Shown here: one piece after another, positions 12,801 to 22,179 of the stretch
How the letters are laid out: the number at the start of each line of letters is the position of its first letter
Numbering within the stretch: the first letter of the stretch is position 1
Source of the DNA: Pelobates cultripes
Lineage: Eukaryota > Chordata > Amphibia > Anura > Pelobatidae
Assembly: GCA_933207985.1 (NCBI GenBank)
Contig: OW240912.1
Span: forward strand, 235,520,329 to 235,584,328
DNA length: 64,000 nucleotides
Direction of reading: 5' to 3'
Translations under genes and position numbers: made by a program
The notes under the pieces: model-generated
Seen by the model: only the letters and a program-made list of their open reading frames with translations
The model's database searches: none
What the model was told of the DNA's origin: nothing

Positions 12801-13506
12801 GGGGCATGTGGGGTGCAGAGGATTGCATTGATAGGATAGAGGGGTATGTGAGGGGCAGATGATTGCATTGATAGGATAGAGGGGTATGTGAGGGGCAGAT
12901 GATTGCATTGATAGGATAGAGGGGTATGTGAGGGGCAGATGATTGCATTGATAGGATAGAGGGGTATGTGAGGGGCAGATGATTGCATTGATAGGATAGA
13001 GGGGCATGTGAGGGGCAGATGATTGCATTGATAGGATAGAGGGGCATGTGGGGTGCAGAGGATTGCATTGATAGGATAGAGGGGTATTTGGGGTGCAGAG
13101 GATTGCATTGATAGGATAGAGGGGTATGTGAGGGTCAGATGATTGCATTGATAGGATAGAGGGGCATGTGGGGTGCAGAGGATTGCATTGATAGGATAGA
13201 GGGGCATGTGGGGTGCAGAGGATTGCATTGATAGGATAGAGGGGTATTTGGGGGTCAGAGGATTGGGTTTAGGGGGGTATTTTGGAATCGAGGGATAGGT
13301 GGGACACACAGGATTACATGGGGGTGCAGGGGATTGGAGGTGGGGTGGGTGAGTTTGGGAGTAAGTAGGGGTACAAGGGATGCTCTCACCCATTCTGCCA
13401 GCACCAGCTGTCCTTTCCGGGATCTCAGGAACTCCTTGGTGGGGATGAGGGGGCTGAGCGGGTGGGGGGCAGCCCGGGTTTGTTCCTCTGCTGGGGGGTC
13501 ATCCAT
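1959..13506 (-). CDS. CMTM3: CMTM3, CKLF-like MARVEL transmembrane protein 3 (split gene, 4 exons seen)
   Basis: Coding exons on the minus strand are 13390-13506, 5803-5958, 3208-3303 and 1967-2087, all with GT-AG borders; the three introns between them are phase 0. They encode about 163 residues of a MARVEL-domain protein with four hydrophobic helices: one starting FLTFICYVAS, one around FLWAMFMFFAY, one around AAIIYFVISLVAV, one around GFIATIVFAIDFYVIF. The match to vertebrate CMTM3 is residue by residue over exons 2-4 (SFLTFICYVAS, WPLL-DFIRCVSAA, ASKAA, FYVIFND-TKFLK), better than to CMTM4, 5, 6 or 7. The family acts in membranes of the secretory pathway and plasma membrane; human CMTM3 is described as an adaptor in receptor trafficking. 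The C-terminus is unresolved: exon 4 ends at a good phase-1 donor, but read-through gives a stop after three more codons (1959-1961). Human CMTM3 is 182 residues with an acidic tail. Confidence 0.93.
2088..3207. other. CMTM3 intron 3, degenerate MITE-like sequence
   Basis: Intron sequence. Pieces such as 'ggaccactccgggcacc' near 2297 and 'aacaccatcgcaatcctgac' near 2692 resemble worn T2-type MITE termini and middles. No gene seen. Confidence 0.35.
3208..3303 (-). CDS. CMTM3: CMTM3 coding exon 3
   Basis: It has 32 codons, phase 0 on both sides (acceptor TTATTACAG, donor GTGAGT). It encodes DFIRCVSAAIIYFVIS and then SKYTCGASKAAA, the third MARVEL helix and the start of the loop before helix 4. 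Confidence 0.92.
3304..3874. other. CMTM3 intron 2, no feature seen
   Basis: Unique-looking AT-rich intron sequence. No coding or RNA feature recognised. Confidence 0.4.
3875..4700. mobile_element. T2-type MITE head with internal CA-rich cassette
   Basis: Starts at TTAA with the T2 terminus (TTAAAGGGACACTATAGTCA). A CA-rich array at about 4294-4375 is followed by 'cagcctacctttgggag' and a 'cctggggtccagagggg' block very like the interior of the hAT element at 18760-19426. No matching right terminus was found, so it is truncated or a composite. Confidence 0.55.
5247..5420. mobile_element. partial T2-type MITE
   Basis: Begins TTAAGGACACTCCAAGCACC. The following GTGGTTTTGGTACCAGGAGT segment is shared with the partial copy at 50313. 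The right end is not clear. Confidence 0.4.
5803..5958 (-). CDS. CMTM3: CMTM3 coding exon 2
   Basis: It has 52 codons, phase 0 on both sides (acceptor TCTACAG, donor GTAAGT). It encodes the first two MARVEL helices and the loop ending KGLLWPLL. Identity to CMTM3 is clear in FLTFICYVAS, PLIEFLWA and the LNEQ-KGL-WP segment. Confidence 0.93.
5983..6200. mobile_element. partial T2-type MITE
   Basis: Starts TTAAAGGAACACTATTGCGT. An inner 'gctgagattatgaatactg' segment is shared with the copies near 4170 and 20260. No right terminus seen. It lies just outside the CMTM3 exon 2 acceptor in intron 1. Confidence 0.45.
6504..7385. repeat. LTR-like interspersed repeat
   Basis: It opens 'tgtagaggatctgtagcgga' and includes 'gatggctgccatctcgtgg' and 'gggatttataaatgcccg'. 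In composition it resembles the LTR-like blocks at 28748 and 30480 (shared words such as 'attatctcc' and 'atggctgcc'). No coding sequence. The class is a guess from style, and the ends are approximate. Confidence 0.35.
7386..8214. other. CMTM3 intron 1, no feature seen
   Basis: AT-rich intron with short poly-A runs near 7840. Nothing recognised. Confidence 0.4.
8215..9142 (+). mobile_element. CR1-like LINE, 5'-truncated, 3' end intact
   Basis: Encodes the C-terminal half of a CR1-type reverse transcriptase: a start at FADDTKM, then LEKWSELWQLTFNVDKC, ERDLGVIISDDLK, LYRTLVRPHLEYC and RVVDAWNSLPAEVV. The frame shifts once near 8430-8445, between the 8258-8446 and 8385-9050 frames. The tail ends in an ATTCTATGTTTCTATG-like motif, as CR1 3' ends do. 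It sits antisense in CMTM3 intron 1. The 221-residue frame is a fossil, not a host gene. Confidence 0.85.
9263..9286. repeat. (GAAA)n microsatellite
   Basis: About six tandem AAGA/GAAA units, just downstream of the CR1 tail. Confidence 0.85.
9343..10101. mobile_element. hAT-type MITE with CA array
   Basis: 759 bp with imperfect terminal inverted repeats (left CAGGGGTCCCCAACC; right end reversed CAGTCTTCTGCAACC) and an 8-bp target duplication CCTTAGAG / CTTTAGAG at 9335-9342 and 10102-10109. It holds a TTGCCACGGCAACGCTCC palindromic core, a 'ggtaagcagggaggggg' block, a TA run at 9813-9834 and a CTGC-punctuated CA array (about 9870-10010). A 43-bp stretch at 9609-9651 matches the unit of the minisatellite at 12501. 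Confidence 0.8.
10102..10841. other. CMTM3 intron 1, no feature seen
   Basis: No repeat or gene recognised beyond a short A-rich run near 10690. Confidence 0.4.
10842..10921. mobile_element. 80-bp minimal piggyBac-like MITE
   Basis: Begins TTAACCCCTTAAGGAC and ends with its reverse complement, GTCCTTAAGGGGTTAA. TTAA is the target site, and the CCC after it is the piggyBac-style end. It shares termini with the 2-kb elements at 32855 and 55225. Confidence 0.75.
10922..12500. other. CMTM3 intron 1, G-rich from about 11630
   Basis: No gene seen. From about 11640 to 12490 the plus strand becomes G-rich (runs such as 'ggggaagggggtaggagcag'), leading into the minisatellite. A 410-codon open frame on the minus strand arises from this bias plus the tandem repeat and is not a gene. 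Confidence 0.45.
12501..13262. repeat. 40-bp minisatellite, about 19 copies
   Basis: The unit is GATTGCATTGATAGGATAGA followed by GGGGTATGTGAGGGGCAGAT, with variants T/C at position 25 and AGGGGCAGAT / GGGGTGCAGAG-type ends. Bases 12601-12840 and 12841-13080 are identical, a 240-bp higher-order repeat of six units. It lies about 130 bp inside CMTM3 intron 1. Because 40 is not a multiple of 3, it opens long false reading frames on the minus strand. Confidence 0.97.
13390..13506 (-). CDS. CMTM3: CMTM3 coding exon 1
   Basis: It has 39 codons, starting MDDPPAEEQT and ending KGQLVLAEW, then a GTGAGA donor. The start ATG is in a good Kozak setting (ACCATGG). The upstream in-frame ATG at about 13605 would add a cysteine- and phenylalanine-rich leader not seen in the family, so it was not chosen. 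The proline-rich cytoplasmic N-terminus followed by EFLRSRKGQLVLAE matches the family pattern FLxSxKGxLLLAE just before helix 1. Confidence 0.9.
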
Positions 13507-13649
13507 GGTCGGAGGGGCCAGCACTGAGTGCAATGTGTGTTTTTTGGGAGAGGAGCGGAAATGGTGACAACACGGAAATGTGCAACAAAAAAAAAAGTTC
13601 AGCATGTGTGAATGTGGCTAGGGCTAGTTAACCCCTGAACTGCCGGAGT

Positions 13650-13684
13650 CTCACTTCCTGCATCTACCACCAGGGGGCACCTGG
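13650..13684. promoter_or_regulatory. CMTM3 upstream region: ETS-like and CTCF-like motifs
   Basis: ACTTCCTG (13653-13660) is the reverse complement of the ETS core CAGGAAGT. CCACCAGGGGGCACC (13667-13681) is a near-perfect CTCF core. Both lie 150-180 bp upstream of the CMTM3 start codon, so they could be in the promoter. Binding is inferred from motif only. No TATA box is evident. Confidence 0.5.
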
Positions 13685-13690
13685 GGTCAC

Positions 13691-14779
13691 ATGTAACGGG
13701 ACTCCACGCATTCACACCATCACTAGTTATTGGCTGCAGATGCTCATCCCTGGGGGGGGGGAGGTGGAATTATTCCATGTTGTATGTAAACCATTTTTAA
13801 TAGGGAGGATATAAGATATGAGATTCAAGCTGCACACCAACGCCTATGATCCTCATCCAGTGTTTGGCTGGCTTAGAATGCTGGGATGGATTGTTACAAG
13901 CAGTCCAATAACTGCAAAGCTGACTTGATTGACACCTAAATAAAGCAACACAAAACACACCCATCATTGCCAGCCAGCTACTGCCAATCATGTATAACCC
14001 AAATCCCTGCAACACACACACATATATATATATATATATAAAAGAAAAACTGCAAATATATATATAATTTTAGTAAGCAGAAATTCTGATACCTTATTTT
14101 TGTACCCCAATCACTATATTGAATTTAATCAGTGTATGTTTGCTTAAAGGGTTATTTTGTTAAATAGTTAAAATATGTAGAATGTGAAGTAGTATATTGA
14201 GAATGCCTGAGTGATCCAAAACAAGATAGCATTTCTGGAATAAGGAAGTTTTAACAGAGAAAGCGCCCAAAATATGAATTCCTCTTTTTTTTTCTTTTCT
14301 TTTTTTTTACCACCATTGCTGACAAGAACTAGGAAGATAGAGGAAAAATGTTAGCAATGAACCTGCAAATTACACAGAAAGAGATTTGCATATGACTATC
14401 TGTATTTGGTTTTATATTACAAGAGTAAGCTTGTCACTTAAAATAAACAACACGTCTGGTTAAGACAAAGGGGGGTTTATTCACTAAACTGAGTATTGTA
14501 GCAACTTGAATTCCAAATAGGAATTTCTTAGTCAATATATCGGATTTGGAAAATAAATCTCTAGGTCAGCTATAGTCAGAACTTGGTTGATTTTACCTAT
14601 ATTTTGCTAATCTAGCTTGTTACAATTAAACGTTTTGTGCATAAACTCTGAGGAAGAAAAAAATTAATATAGATATACAATAAATGAAAGGAGATCCCTC
14701 ACAGGTCTTAATGCAAAAAAATCAACTGTCTTTATCGAACTCATTTTGCAAACTTGCATATAGATCAACGGATAAATCC
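13691..14779. other. intergenic, TA run only
   Basis: A (TA)n run lies at 14021-14040 and a pyrimidine-rich tract near 14285. No gene, RNA or recognisable transposon. Confidence 0.4.
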
Positions 14780-15460
14780 TTAAAGGGTCAGACACTATAA
14801 GCACCAAAACAACTTTAGCTTAATGAAGCAGTTTTGGTGTATAGATCATGCCCCTGGAGTCTCACTGCTCAATTCGCTGCCATTTAGGAGTTAAATCACT
14901 TTGTTTAAGCAGTCCTAATCACACCTCCCTGCATGTGACTTGCACAGCCTTCCTAACCACTAGATATATTAGGTTCCTATATTGTACAGTATGTTTACTA
15001 TAGAATGTTTTATCTCCTGCTTTGCTAATAGCCTTCTAGAGTCTGCACGAGCCTCCTCTATGTAATTAAAGTTCAATTTACAGAGCAGGAGATTAAAAAA
15101 AAAACAAAAAAAACTTCTAAAGTAAGTTGATGTCTGGTTGCAAATTAAACAATTTTTTTTAAAATGTGGTGTTAGTTACAGCCAGGAGAGGTGTGGATAG
15201 GCTGCCCCCTTTGTGACTTCATCGAAATGGCCGATTTCTTGCCAATACAATGCTTTGGCTAAAATCGGAACGGGGCAGGGCCAAATGCCATTTTGGCCAG
15301 TCAGGGCCCCCTCGTAGAGATTCACTGAATCAATGCCTTTCTATGAGGAAAATTCAGCGTCTCCATGCAGAGCGTGGGGATGCTGAACGGCAGGGCTGCA
15401 CAGCCAGGAAGCCCCTCCAGTGGCCATCTGAGGAGTGGCCACTTGGAGGTGTCCCTAGGG

Positions 15461-17051
15461 CAGTGATGGTAAACCTTTTTGAGCCCGAGTGCCCAAACCG
15501 CAATACATGTCAACTTTTTTTTCCTCAAAGTGCCAACACGGCAATTAAACCTGAATACTGAGGTTTAAGTTTAGAAAAAACAACTCGTACAGTTGTCTGA
15601 ACTAATTAACAACTTTTGTTTTAAAAGAAGAACACAACAGAGAGTTCAATGATACACATTTTAAATAATGATATTAATAGATAAAATTAAGCTTATATTT
15701 ATTAGTATCTCCAACAAATGCAATACATACACACAGACTGCTGAATATATACACACAGTCTGCTAAATACATACATAGACAGATTGTTGAATACACACAC
15801 AGTCTGCTAAATACACATACAGACAGACTGCTGAGTACACACAGACTGCTAAAGACACACACACAGACTGCTGAATACACATACAGACAGTCTGCTGAAT
15901 ACACATACAGACAGACTGCTGAGTACACACAGACTGCTAAAGACACACACACAGACTGCTGAATACATATACACACACAGTTCGCTGAACACACATACAG
16001 ACAGACTGCTGAGTACACACAGACTGCTAAAGACACACACACAGACTGCTGAATACATATACACACACAGTTCGCTGAACACACACACACAGTCCACAGA
16101 ATACACTCACCGCTGAGTACAAACAGACTGCTGAATACATATATACACACACACACAGACAGACTGCTGAATACACGCACACACAGACTGCTGTATACAC
16201 ACACACATACTGCATTGAGGGGTGCAGTGTATGTGTTTGTGTGTGGGGTGCTGTGTGTGTGGGGGAGGTGCTGTGTGTCTGAGGGGTGCTGTGTGTGTGG
16301 GGAGGTAGGGGTGCTGTGTGTCTGTGTGTGTGAGGGGTGCTGTGTGTGTGAGGGGTGCTGTGTGTGTGGGGAGGTAGGGGTGCTGTGCTGTGTGGGGGTA
16401 GGGGTGCTGTGCTGTGGGGGGTAGGTGTGCTGTGTGTGTGTTGGAGGTAGGGGTGCTGTGGGGGGTAGGTGTGCTGTGTGTGTGTTGGGGGTAGGGGTGC
16501 TGTGTGTGTCTGTATGTGTGAGGGGTGCTGTGTGTGTGGGGAGGTAGGGGTGCTGTGCTGTGTGGGGGTAGGTGTGCTGTGTGTGTTTGGGTAGAAGTGT
16601 TGTGTGTGGGGGGTAGGGGTGCTGTGTGTGTGTTGTGGGGGTAGGGGTGCTGTGTGGGGGCAGGGGGTGTAGGGGTGGTAAATGTGGTTAAAAATATATA
16701 TAAATAAATCAATTACATTTTAAAAAAGGTATGCTAAATCTGTATCCCGCCTCCCTATTTCTTACCTTTGATGAAGGAGGGGGGGACACAGCCATTCCTG
16801 GTGGTCCGGTGGTGGTAAGTATTGTAGGGAGCAGTTCCCCTGTCCTTCCGCGCGTTGCTGTGTGGAGCGTTGCCATGGTAACGCGCGGCAACATTCCACA
16901 CAGATTGCTCGTGGGAGGAGAGGAGAGCTGCTTCACAGATCCCTCCCGACATGGAAGCAGAGTAGGCGCCTGACGTTTTGGGCAGGCAGGTGCTCACTCT
17001 GTATTGATGGCGAACCTATGGCCGCGTGCCCACAGAGGTTCGCCATCACTG
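15461..17051. mobile_element. hAT-type MITE with CA and TG arrays
   Basis: 1591 bp with inverted ends CAGTGATGGTAAACCT / CAGTGATGGCGAACCT and a perfect 8-bp duplication CCCTAGGG (15453-15460, 17052-17059). Inside: a CA-rich array with CTGCTGAATAC units (15720-16210), then a TG-rich array (16215-16670), a 'cttacctttgatgaagga' block, and GGAGCGTTGCCATGGTAACG. Long open frames over the arrays are low-complexity artefacts. Confidence 0.88.
15715..16672. repeat. CA/CTGC tandem array switching to TG/GGTGCTG array
   Basis: Up to about 16210 the plus strand reads in units like ACACACAGACTGCTGAATAC. From about 16215 it reads GGTGCTGTGTGTGTG with GGGGGTAGG spacers. The two halves are roughly reverse-complementary in composition around a 'catactgcattgaggggtgc' centre. 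Confidence 0.85.
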
Positions 17052-17267
17052 CCCTAGGGGCAATGTAAACACTGCCTTTTCTCATGAAAATGCCTGAATA
17101 TAGCGATAATACTCACCAGAACAATTAAATTAAGCTGTAGTTGTTTTGGTGACTATAATGTCCCTTTAACTCCTAAATGGCAGAGAATTGAGCAGTGAGA
17201 CTTCAGGGGCATGATCTATACACACAAACGGATTCATTGTTGTTTTGATTCCTACAGTATCCTTGGA

Positions 17268-18047
17268 CTTATTATCAAGACAATGTGAGTGAGGTTACAT
17301 GCAGTTATATTTAGAGAATGTTTCCAATTATGGCCTAACACTTGGAGTTCATTTACTAAGCTCGATTTGCAGAAAACTGAAATTCGAATGGCAAAATTCA
17401 GACTAAAATAAGACAAGCCATGATGAAAGGAAGGTCGGAGACATTTTTCAGCTGTAATATTTTTGCAGAGATTTTGCCATTTTAATTCAGTGCAGTTCAG
17501 AGTTTATGGAATAAATTACATTGAATGTACTTTAAACAGGAGCTGTCACTAGTAATACTTATACAAAAGCTGATCTTATTTTTTGACATTTCCTCTTGGA
17601 TTTTTGTTTTTTATTTATAGTCGTGGAATGCTAATTAAAGTAACTACTGCAGTGCCGTACATGCGCATGCATCGCGTGGCGGTGAGGTTCCCTGGACACA
17701 GAAATGTAGCAGAATCTGTTTTTCCTAAACATTTCTGTAGTATTTACTGAGGTGACAGTTCTGCTTTAAATGCCCAACAATTCACCACAGTTTTGTGTAT
17801 AACCCTAACGAGAGAGAGAGAGACCCACAGAGGGTCCACAACATTGGTCATGAATGTAAAAAACATGGTTTGATATTTTTTTTTTTTTTAAATAAAACAA
17901 CATTGGTTTGTATATAGAGTCCCAAGAGTGCGACAGTTTTCGACGTAGCTTGATAAATGCAGCATTGAATGCACCAAGGCATTTGGTTTGGAGGTAGAGT
18001 GTCAGTGCACGAGTTTTTAATTATATATACACACACATACATTATGT
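17268..18047. other. intergenic, no gene
   Basis: Contains a short (GA)n run near 17811 and a T-rich run at 17876. Nothing else recognised. Confidence 0.4.
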
Positions 18048-19790
18048 GAAAAAAAGGATTGGGACATCTGACCATTACACCAACAGGGACGTCTGTAACA
18101 TCGCATTCTAAATACAATAATATGTAGTTGGTCCCCCCATCTTTGCAACTATAACCGCTTTCACTCTTCTGGGAAGGCTTGCCACAAGATTTAGGAGTGT
18201 TTTTGTGGGAATTTTTGCACAATCATCCAGTAGAGTATTTGTGAGGTCAGGCACTTATGTTGGATGAAACTGTCTGGCTTGCAATGTCCGTCCCAAAGAA
18301 ATTAGATTAGGTTGAGGTCAGGGCTCTGTGTGGGCCAGACACGTTCTTCCACACCAAAAGACATCCAGCTATGTCTTTATGGGCCTTGAATTGTGCACTG
18401 GGACACAGTCATGCAGGAATAGAAAAAGGCCTCCCCAAGCTATTCCCACAAAGCTGGAAGCATCGCATTGTGCAAAATGTCTTGGTATGCTGACACATTT
18501 CCCGTCACTTGAAGTAATGAGTCTAGCGCAACCTCTGACAAACAGTCCAATACCATTAACCCTCTTCCACCAAACTTTGTAGTGGGCACAATGCAGTCAG
18601 GCAGGTAACGTTCTCCTGGCATCCACCAAACCCAGACTCATCAATCAGACTGCCAAACAGAGAAGTGTAATTCGTCACTCCACAGGACATGTTTCCACTG
18701 CACCAGAGTACAGTGGTGGGTTGCTTTACATCATGCTATCTGATGTTTGGCGCTGTACGCAGTGGTGTATCCTGGTTTTGTGCTGCCCTAGGCAAAATTC
18801 AGGCAGCCCCCCTCGGCCCCCCACCTTCTAAATACACATATACACTTAGTGTCAGACATACACATACACTAGCTAACAGACACACACATTCACTAACAGA
18901 CACGCACACTCACTGACACACACACACTCACACTCACTAACAGATACACACACACACACACATTAACACACTCATATTTTTTTTAATTTTTTTTATATAT
19001 TTAATCCCCCCAGCCTCCTTACCTTTGGGAATGCTGGGGTGGATTAACACTTTCCCTGGGTTGCTGGGCTGCTGGACGGCCGGCTGATCGGTGAGTGACG
19101 TTGGCGAGGGAGCAATGATCCTCCTGTTTAGCTCCCTCGCGTGCCGCGTAGTGATGCCGGAGCCGGAATGACATCATATTCCGGCTCCGGCATCACTGTG
19201 GTGCACGCGAGGGAGTTGAACAGGAGGATTATTGCTCCCTTGCCACCTGCCCCTAAAGTGCCTCCGCTTCCAGCCTGGGGGGCCCTGAGGTGGCCAACCG
19301 GCCAGCTCCTGGGCACCCCAGGACAAGAGGCTAGCAAGGCGATTGGGGGGGTGACTTTTTTGCCGCCCCCCCGAAAGTGCCGCCCAAGACAAATGCCTTG
19401 TTTGCCTCGGGGTAAATACACCCCTGGCTATACGTAGTGAGGGGAGGCTTACATGCAGCTACTCGGCCATGGAAACCCATTCCATGAAGCTCCTGCCACA
19501 CAGTTTTTGTGCAGATATTAATGCCAGTGGAAGTTTGAAACTCTTCAGCTACAGAATCAGCAGAGCATTGGCTACTGTTATGCACCATGCGCCTCAGCAC
19601 TCAGTGACCCTGCTCTGTGACATTACGTGGTCTTCCACTTTGAGGCAGAGTTGCTGCTGTTCCTACACGCTTCCACTTTCCAATACCACTTACAGTTGTC
19701 CGTGGAATAGCAGGGATGAAATTTCACATACTGACTTATTTCAAAGGTGGCATTCTATCATAGTACCACAGTTGAATTCACTGACCCTTT
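18048..19790 (-). mobile_element. Tc1/mariner-type transposon remnant, interrupted
   Basis: The plus strand opens GGATTGGGACATCTGACC, a worn Tc1 inverted end, then runs through antisense transposase sequence. On the minus strand the frame near 19331-19600 includes TVWQELHGMGFHGRVAA, the helix-turn-helix-side motif of this Tc1 group. Many stops are present. The hAT element 18760-19426 splits it, and the right inverted end is missing after about 19790. Confidence 0.75.
18760..19426. mobile_element. hAT-type MITE inside the Tc1 remnant
   Basis: 667 bp with ends CAGTGGTGTATCC and, reversed, CAGGGGTGTATTTACC. It has an 8-bp target duplication GCTGTACG / GCTATACG at 18752-18759 and 19427-19434. 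CA-rich array at 18834-18970, then an AT tract and 'cagcctccttacctttggg', then a GGAGCCGGAAT palindrome-like core. Confidence 0.82.
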
Positions 19791-19924
19791 TTTTGTTTGT
19801 TTTTTAGAAAATTTTTGGAATGTTTAAAAAAAAAAATTAAAAAAAAATTACATTTTGGTTTATATAATAAACTTTCATGAGGATAACCTGAAACATCATT
19901 TAAATTATTATTTTTTTTTAAACG

Positions 19925-20400
19925 TTAAAGGGACACTATAGTCACCAGAACAACTACAGCTTAATAAAGTTGTTCTGGTGTCTATATCGAGTCCCTGCAT
20001 GATTTTTGCTGTAAAAACTGCCTTTTCAGTGAAAACACAATGATTATATCGCTGCCTAGGAACACCTCTAGTGGCCTCTCCTCAGACGCCCACTAGAGGT
20101 GCTTCCCTGGTCAGTGCAGTACTGATGTTCAGCGTCTCCAAGCACAGCATGGAGACACTAAACTTTCCTCATAGAGATGCATCGATTATTCAATGCATCT
20201 CTATGAGGAGATGCTGATTGTCCAAGGCTGCGTTTGGCTTCGCCCATGCACCACCTCCTTGGCTGAGATAGTCAGCTTTCTTATGGTAAAGCATTGTGAT
20301 TGGCTGGAATCATCAATTCTGATGATGTCTGTCAAGAAGGTGGATTGGGGTCGGAGCCAGCATCGGTGGACCCTCGCAGTGCTGGAAATAAGGTAAATAT
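19925..20400. mobile_element. T2-type MITE, right end lost
   Basis: Starts TTAAAGGGACACTATAGTCA, then a fold-back copy (AACAACTACAGCTTAATAAAG ... GTTGTTCTGGTG). An inner 'gctggaatcatcaattctga' segment occurs in sister copies. No closing terminus is found before the next repeat. Confidence 0.6.
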
Positions 20401-20667
20401 TACACTTATTTAAGAGGGGCACTGGGGACCTAAATGTTTATTTTAATACTCCTAGGTTTTCCAAAGAAATCTTCTTTTATTCCAGGAAATATATATACAC
20501 ATACAAATAACTCGAGCCCCGCATACAATGTCAATGTCAGTCGGCACTAGTTGAGTACCAAATCTCTGTCCACAATAATAAAATAAATTTTTGGAGCACT
20601 CATAAAAATCTAAAAGGTGCAAAAATATTCAGAAAGAGCTAAGGAATCTGTGGGCGCTGTATAAATG

Positions 20668-22134
20668 CAGTGGCGGATCCAGGGGGGGGGGCAACTGGGG
20701 AATTGCCCCCCCCCCGAGAAATCCGACAGTCTCCCTCTCCCCTGCCAGCACATGCAGACGCCAGCCCTGCAATGTGCCTGCGGACCGGAGGGGAGATCAG
20801 AGATCTCCCTCCCCGGTCCACAGGCACATTGCTGACAGCCGGCGGGGGGAGGGAGGGAGAGAGGACCCGGGAGCTCAGTCTGCAGCTCCTCCGGGTCCTC
20901 CTCTAGCGATATTTGGAGCGTTGCTGCGGTTACCACGGCAACGCTCCAACTCTGGAGCGCGGGCTAGAGTTCACTCTCCACACTGGACTACCAGGGAATC
21001 CCACTGGGACCACCAGGGATCGAAATATGCCCCCCCTCCTCCTCAATAAAGGTAAGAAGGGAGGGGGGACATAGAATATTTATTTTAATTAAATAAAAAA
21101 TAAATACATATATTATAAAAACAAAAAAAGCCCCCCTACCCTTATCACACACTCAATACACATACACCCCCCATACACACACATTGCCCCCCATACACAC
21201 ATACTGCCCCCCATACACACACTGCCCCCATACACACACACACTGCCCCCATACACATGCACCACACATACTGCCCCCATACACACATACCCTTTCCCCC
21301 CATACACACATACCCCCCCCCCATACACACACACACTGCCCCCCATACACACATACACACACATGCCCCCCACACACACACACATACCCCCCCATACACA
21401 CATACCCCATACACACTGCCCCCCATACACACACTGCCCAGTGCTTGATACACACACACACACTGCCCCATACACACATACTGCCCCCCATACACACATA
21501 CCCCCCAATACACACATACTGTGCCCCCCCATACACACACCCTGCCCCCCACACACACACTTCCCCCCATACACACACACTGCCCCATACACACACTGCC
21601 CCCATGCACACACTGCCCCCCCATACACACACACTGCCCCATACACACATACTGCCCCCATACACACACACTCTACACACACACACACACACTGCCCCCA
21701 TACACACACATTGCCCACACTCACACATAAACTACAATACTCACACACACACACTGCAACTGTTACACACACATGTCCCACACATACACTGCATCCCTGA
21801 CATATGCTGCCGCCCTCACTCACATACTACAACCTTCACACCCACACTGCTCACACACTGTCCCCCTCACACACACACATACTGCACCCCTTACACATTG
21901 CACCACTCACACACACCACTGCTCATATGCCCTACTACAGCCCCATTTCCCAGCAGACATCAGGTAAGTTGTCAAACAGTTCTTAAACGGTTTGACTACT
22001 TACTCTGGGAGGGGGTCCTGGCACTACTGACACCATAACCACTACACTGTGCTGTAGTGGTTATTGTGTCTGGATTATTTCTATAAATAATCTACAAGTG
22101 CCCCTCCCGAGTTCAGGCTCTGGATCCGCCACTG
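20668..22134. mobile_element. hAT-type MITE with large CA array
   Basis: 1467 bp with perfect 15-bp inverted ends CAGTGGCGGATCCAG / CTGGATCCGCCACTG and a perfect 8-bp duplication TATAAATG at 20660-20667 and 22135-22142. It holds GTTACCACGGCAACGCTCC, 'aaaggtaagaagggaggg', and a 760-bp array of CATACACACACTGCCCC units. The long plus and minus open frames here come from that array. Duplication and ends are intact, so the copy is young or well kept. Confidence 0.93.
21130..21910. repeat. CA-rich tandem array with CTGCCCC spacers
   Basis: Roughly 17-bp units of CATACACACACTGCCCC with drift in length, forming most of the hAT interior. Confidence 0.9.
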
Positions 22135-22179
22135 TATAAATGGCAATATTAATAAAAAAAATAATAAAAAAAGAGGGTG

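Larger units (their letters stand above)
14780..17267. mobile_element. T2-type MITE split by nested insertions
   Basis: The left part (14780 to about 15205) and right part (about 17169-17267) together match the T2 element at 557-1119 (shared 'actgctcaattcgctgcca', 'aggggcatgatctatacac'). Between them lies a second T2-like MITE whose right terminus ends at the TTAA of 17164-17167 and whose left end is lost. That MITE carries the hAT element 15461-17051. Confidence 0.65.

Noticed and set aside
12501..13262. CRISPR-like array
   Set aside because: Units are directly abutting with no unique spacers, in a vertebrate intron.
12161..13393. 410-codon minus-strand open frame with PINAI / LSYQCN repeats
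   Set aside because: It is the 40-bp minisatellite read through in frame. All three minus frames are open there, and it overlaps the true CMTM3 exon 1 out of frame.
15674..16712. Cys/Ser/Val-rich and Thr/His/Pro-rich open frames
   Set aside because: Translations of the CA and TG arrays. No family features.
21113..22038. Long open frames rich in Cys-Val-Trp-Gly (minus) or His-Thr-Pro (plus)
   Set aside because: Low-complexity translation of the CA/TG array in the hAT element.
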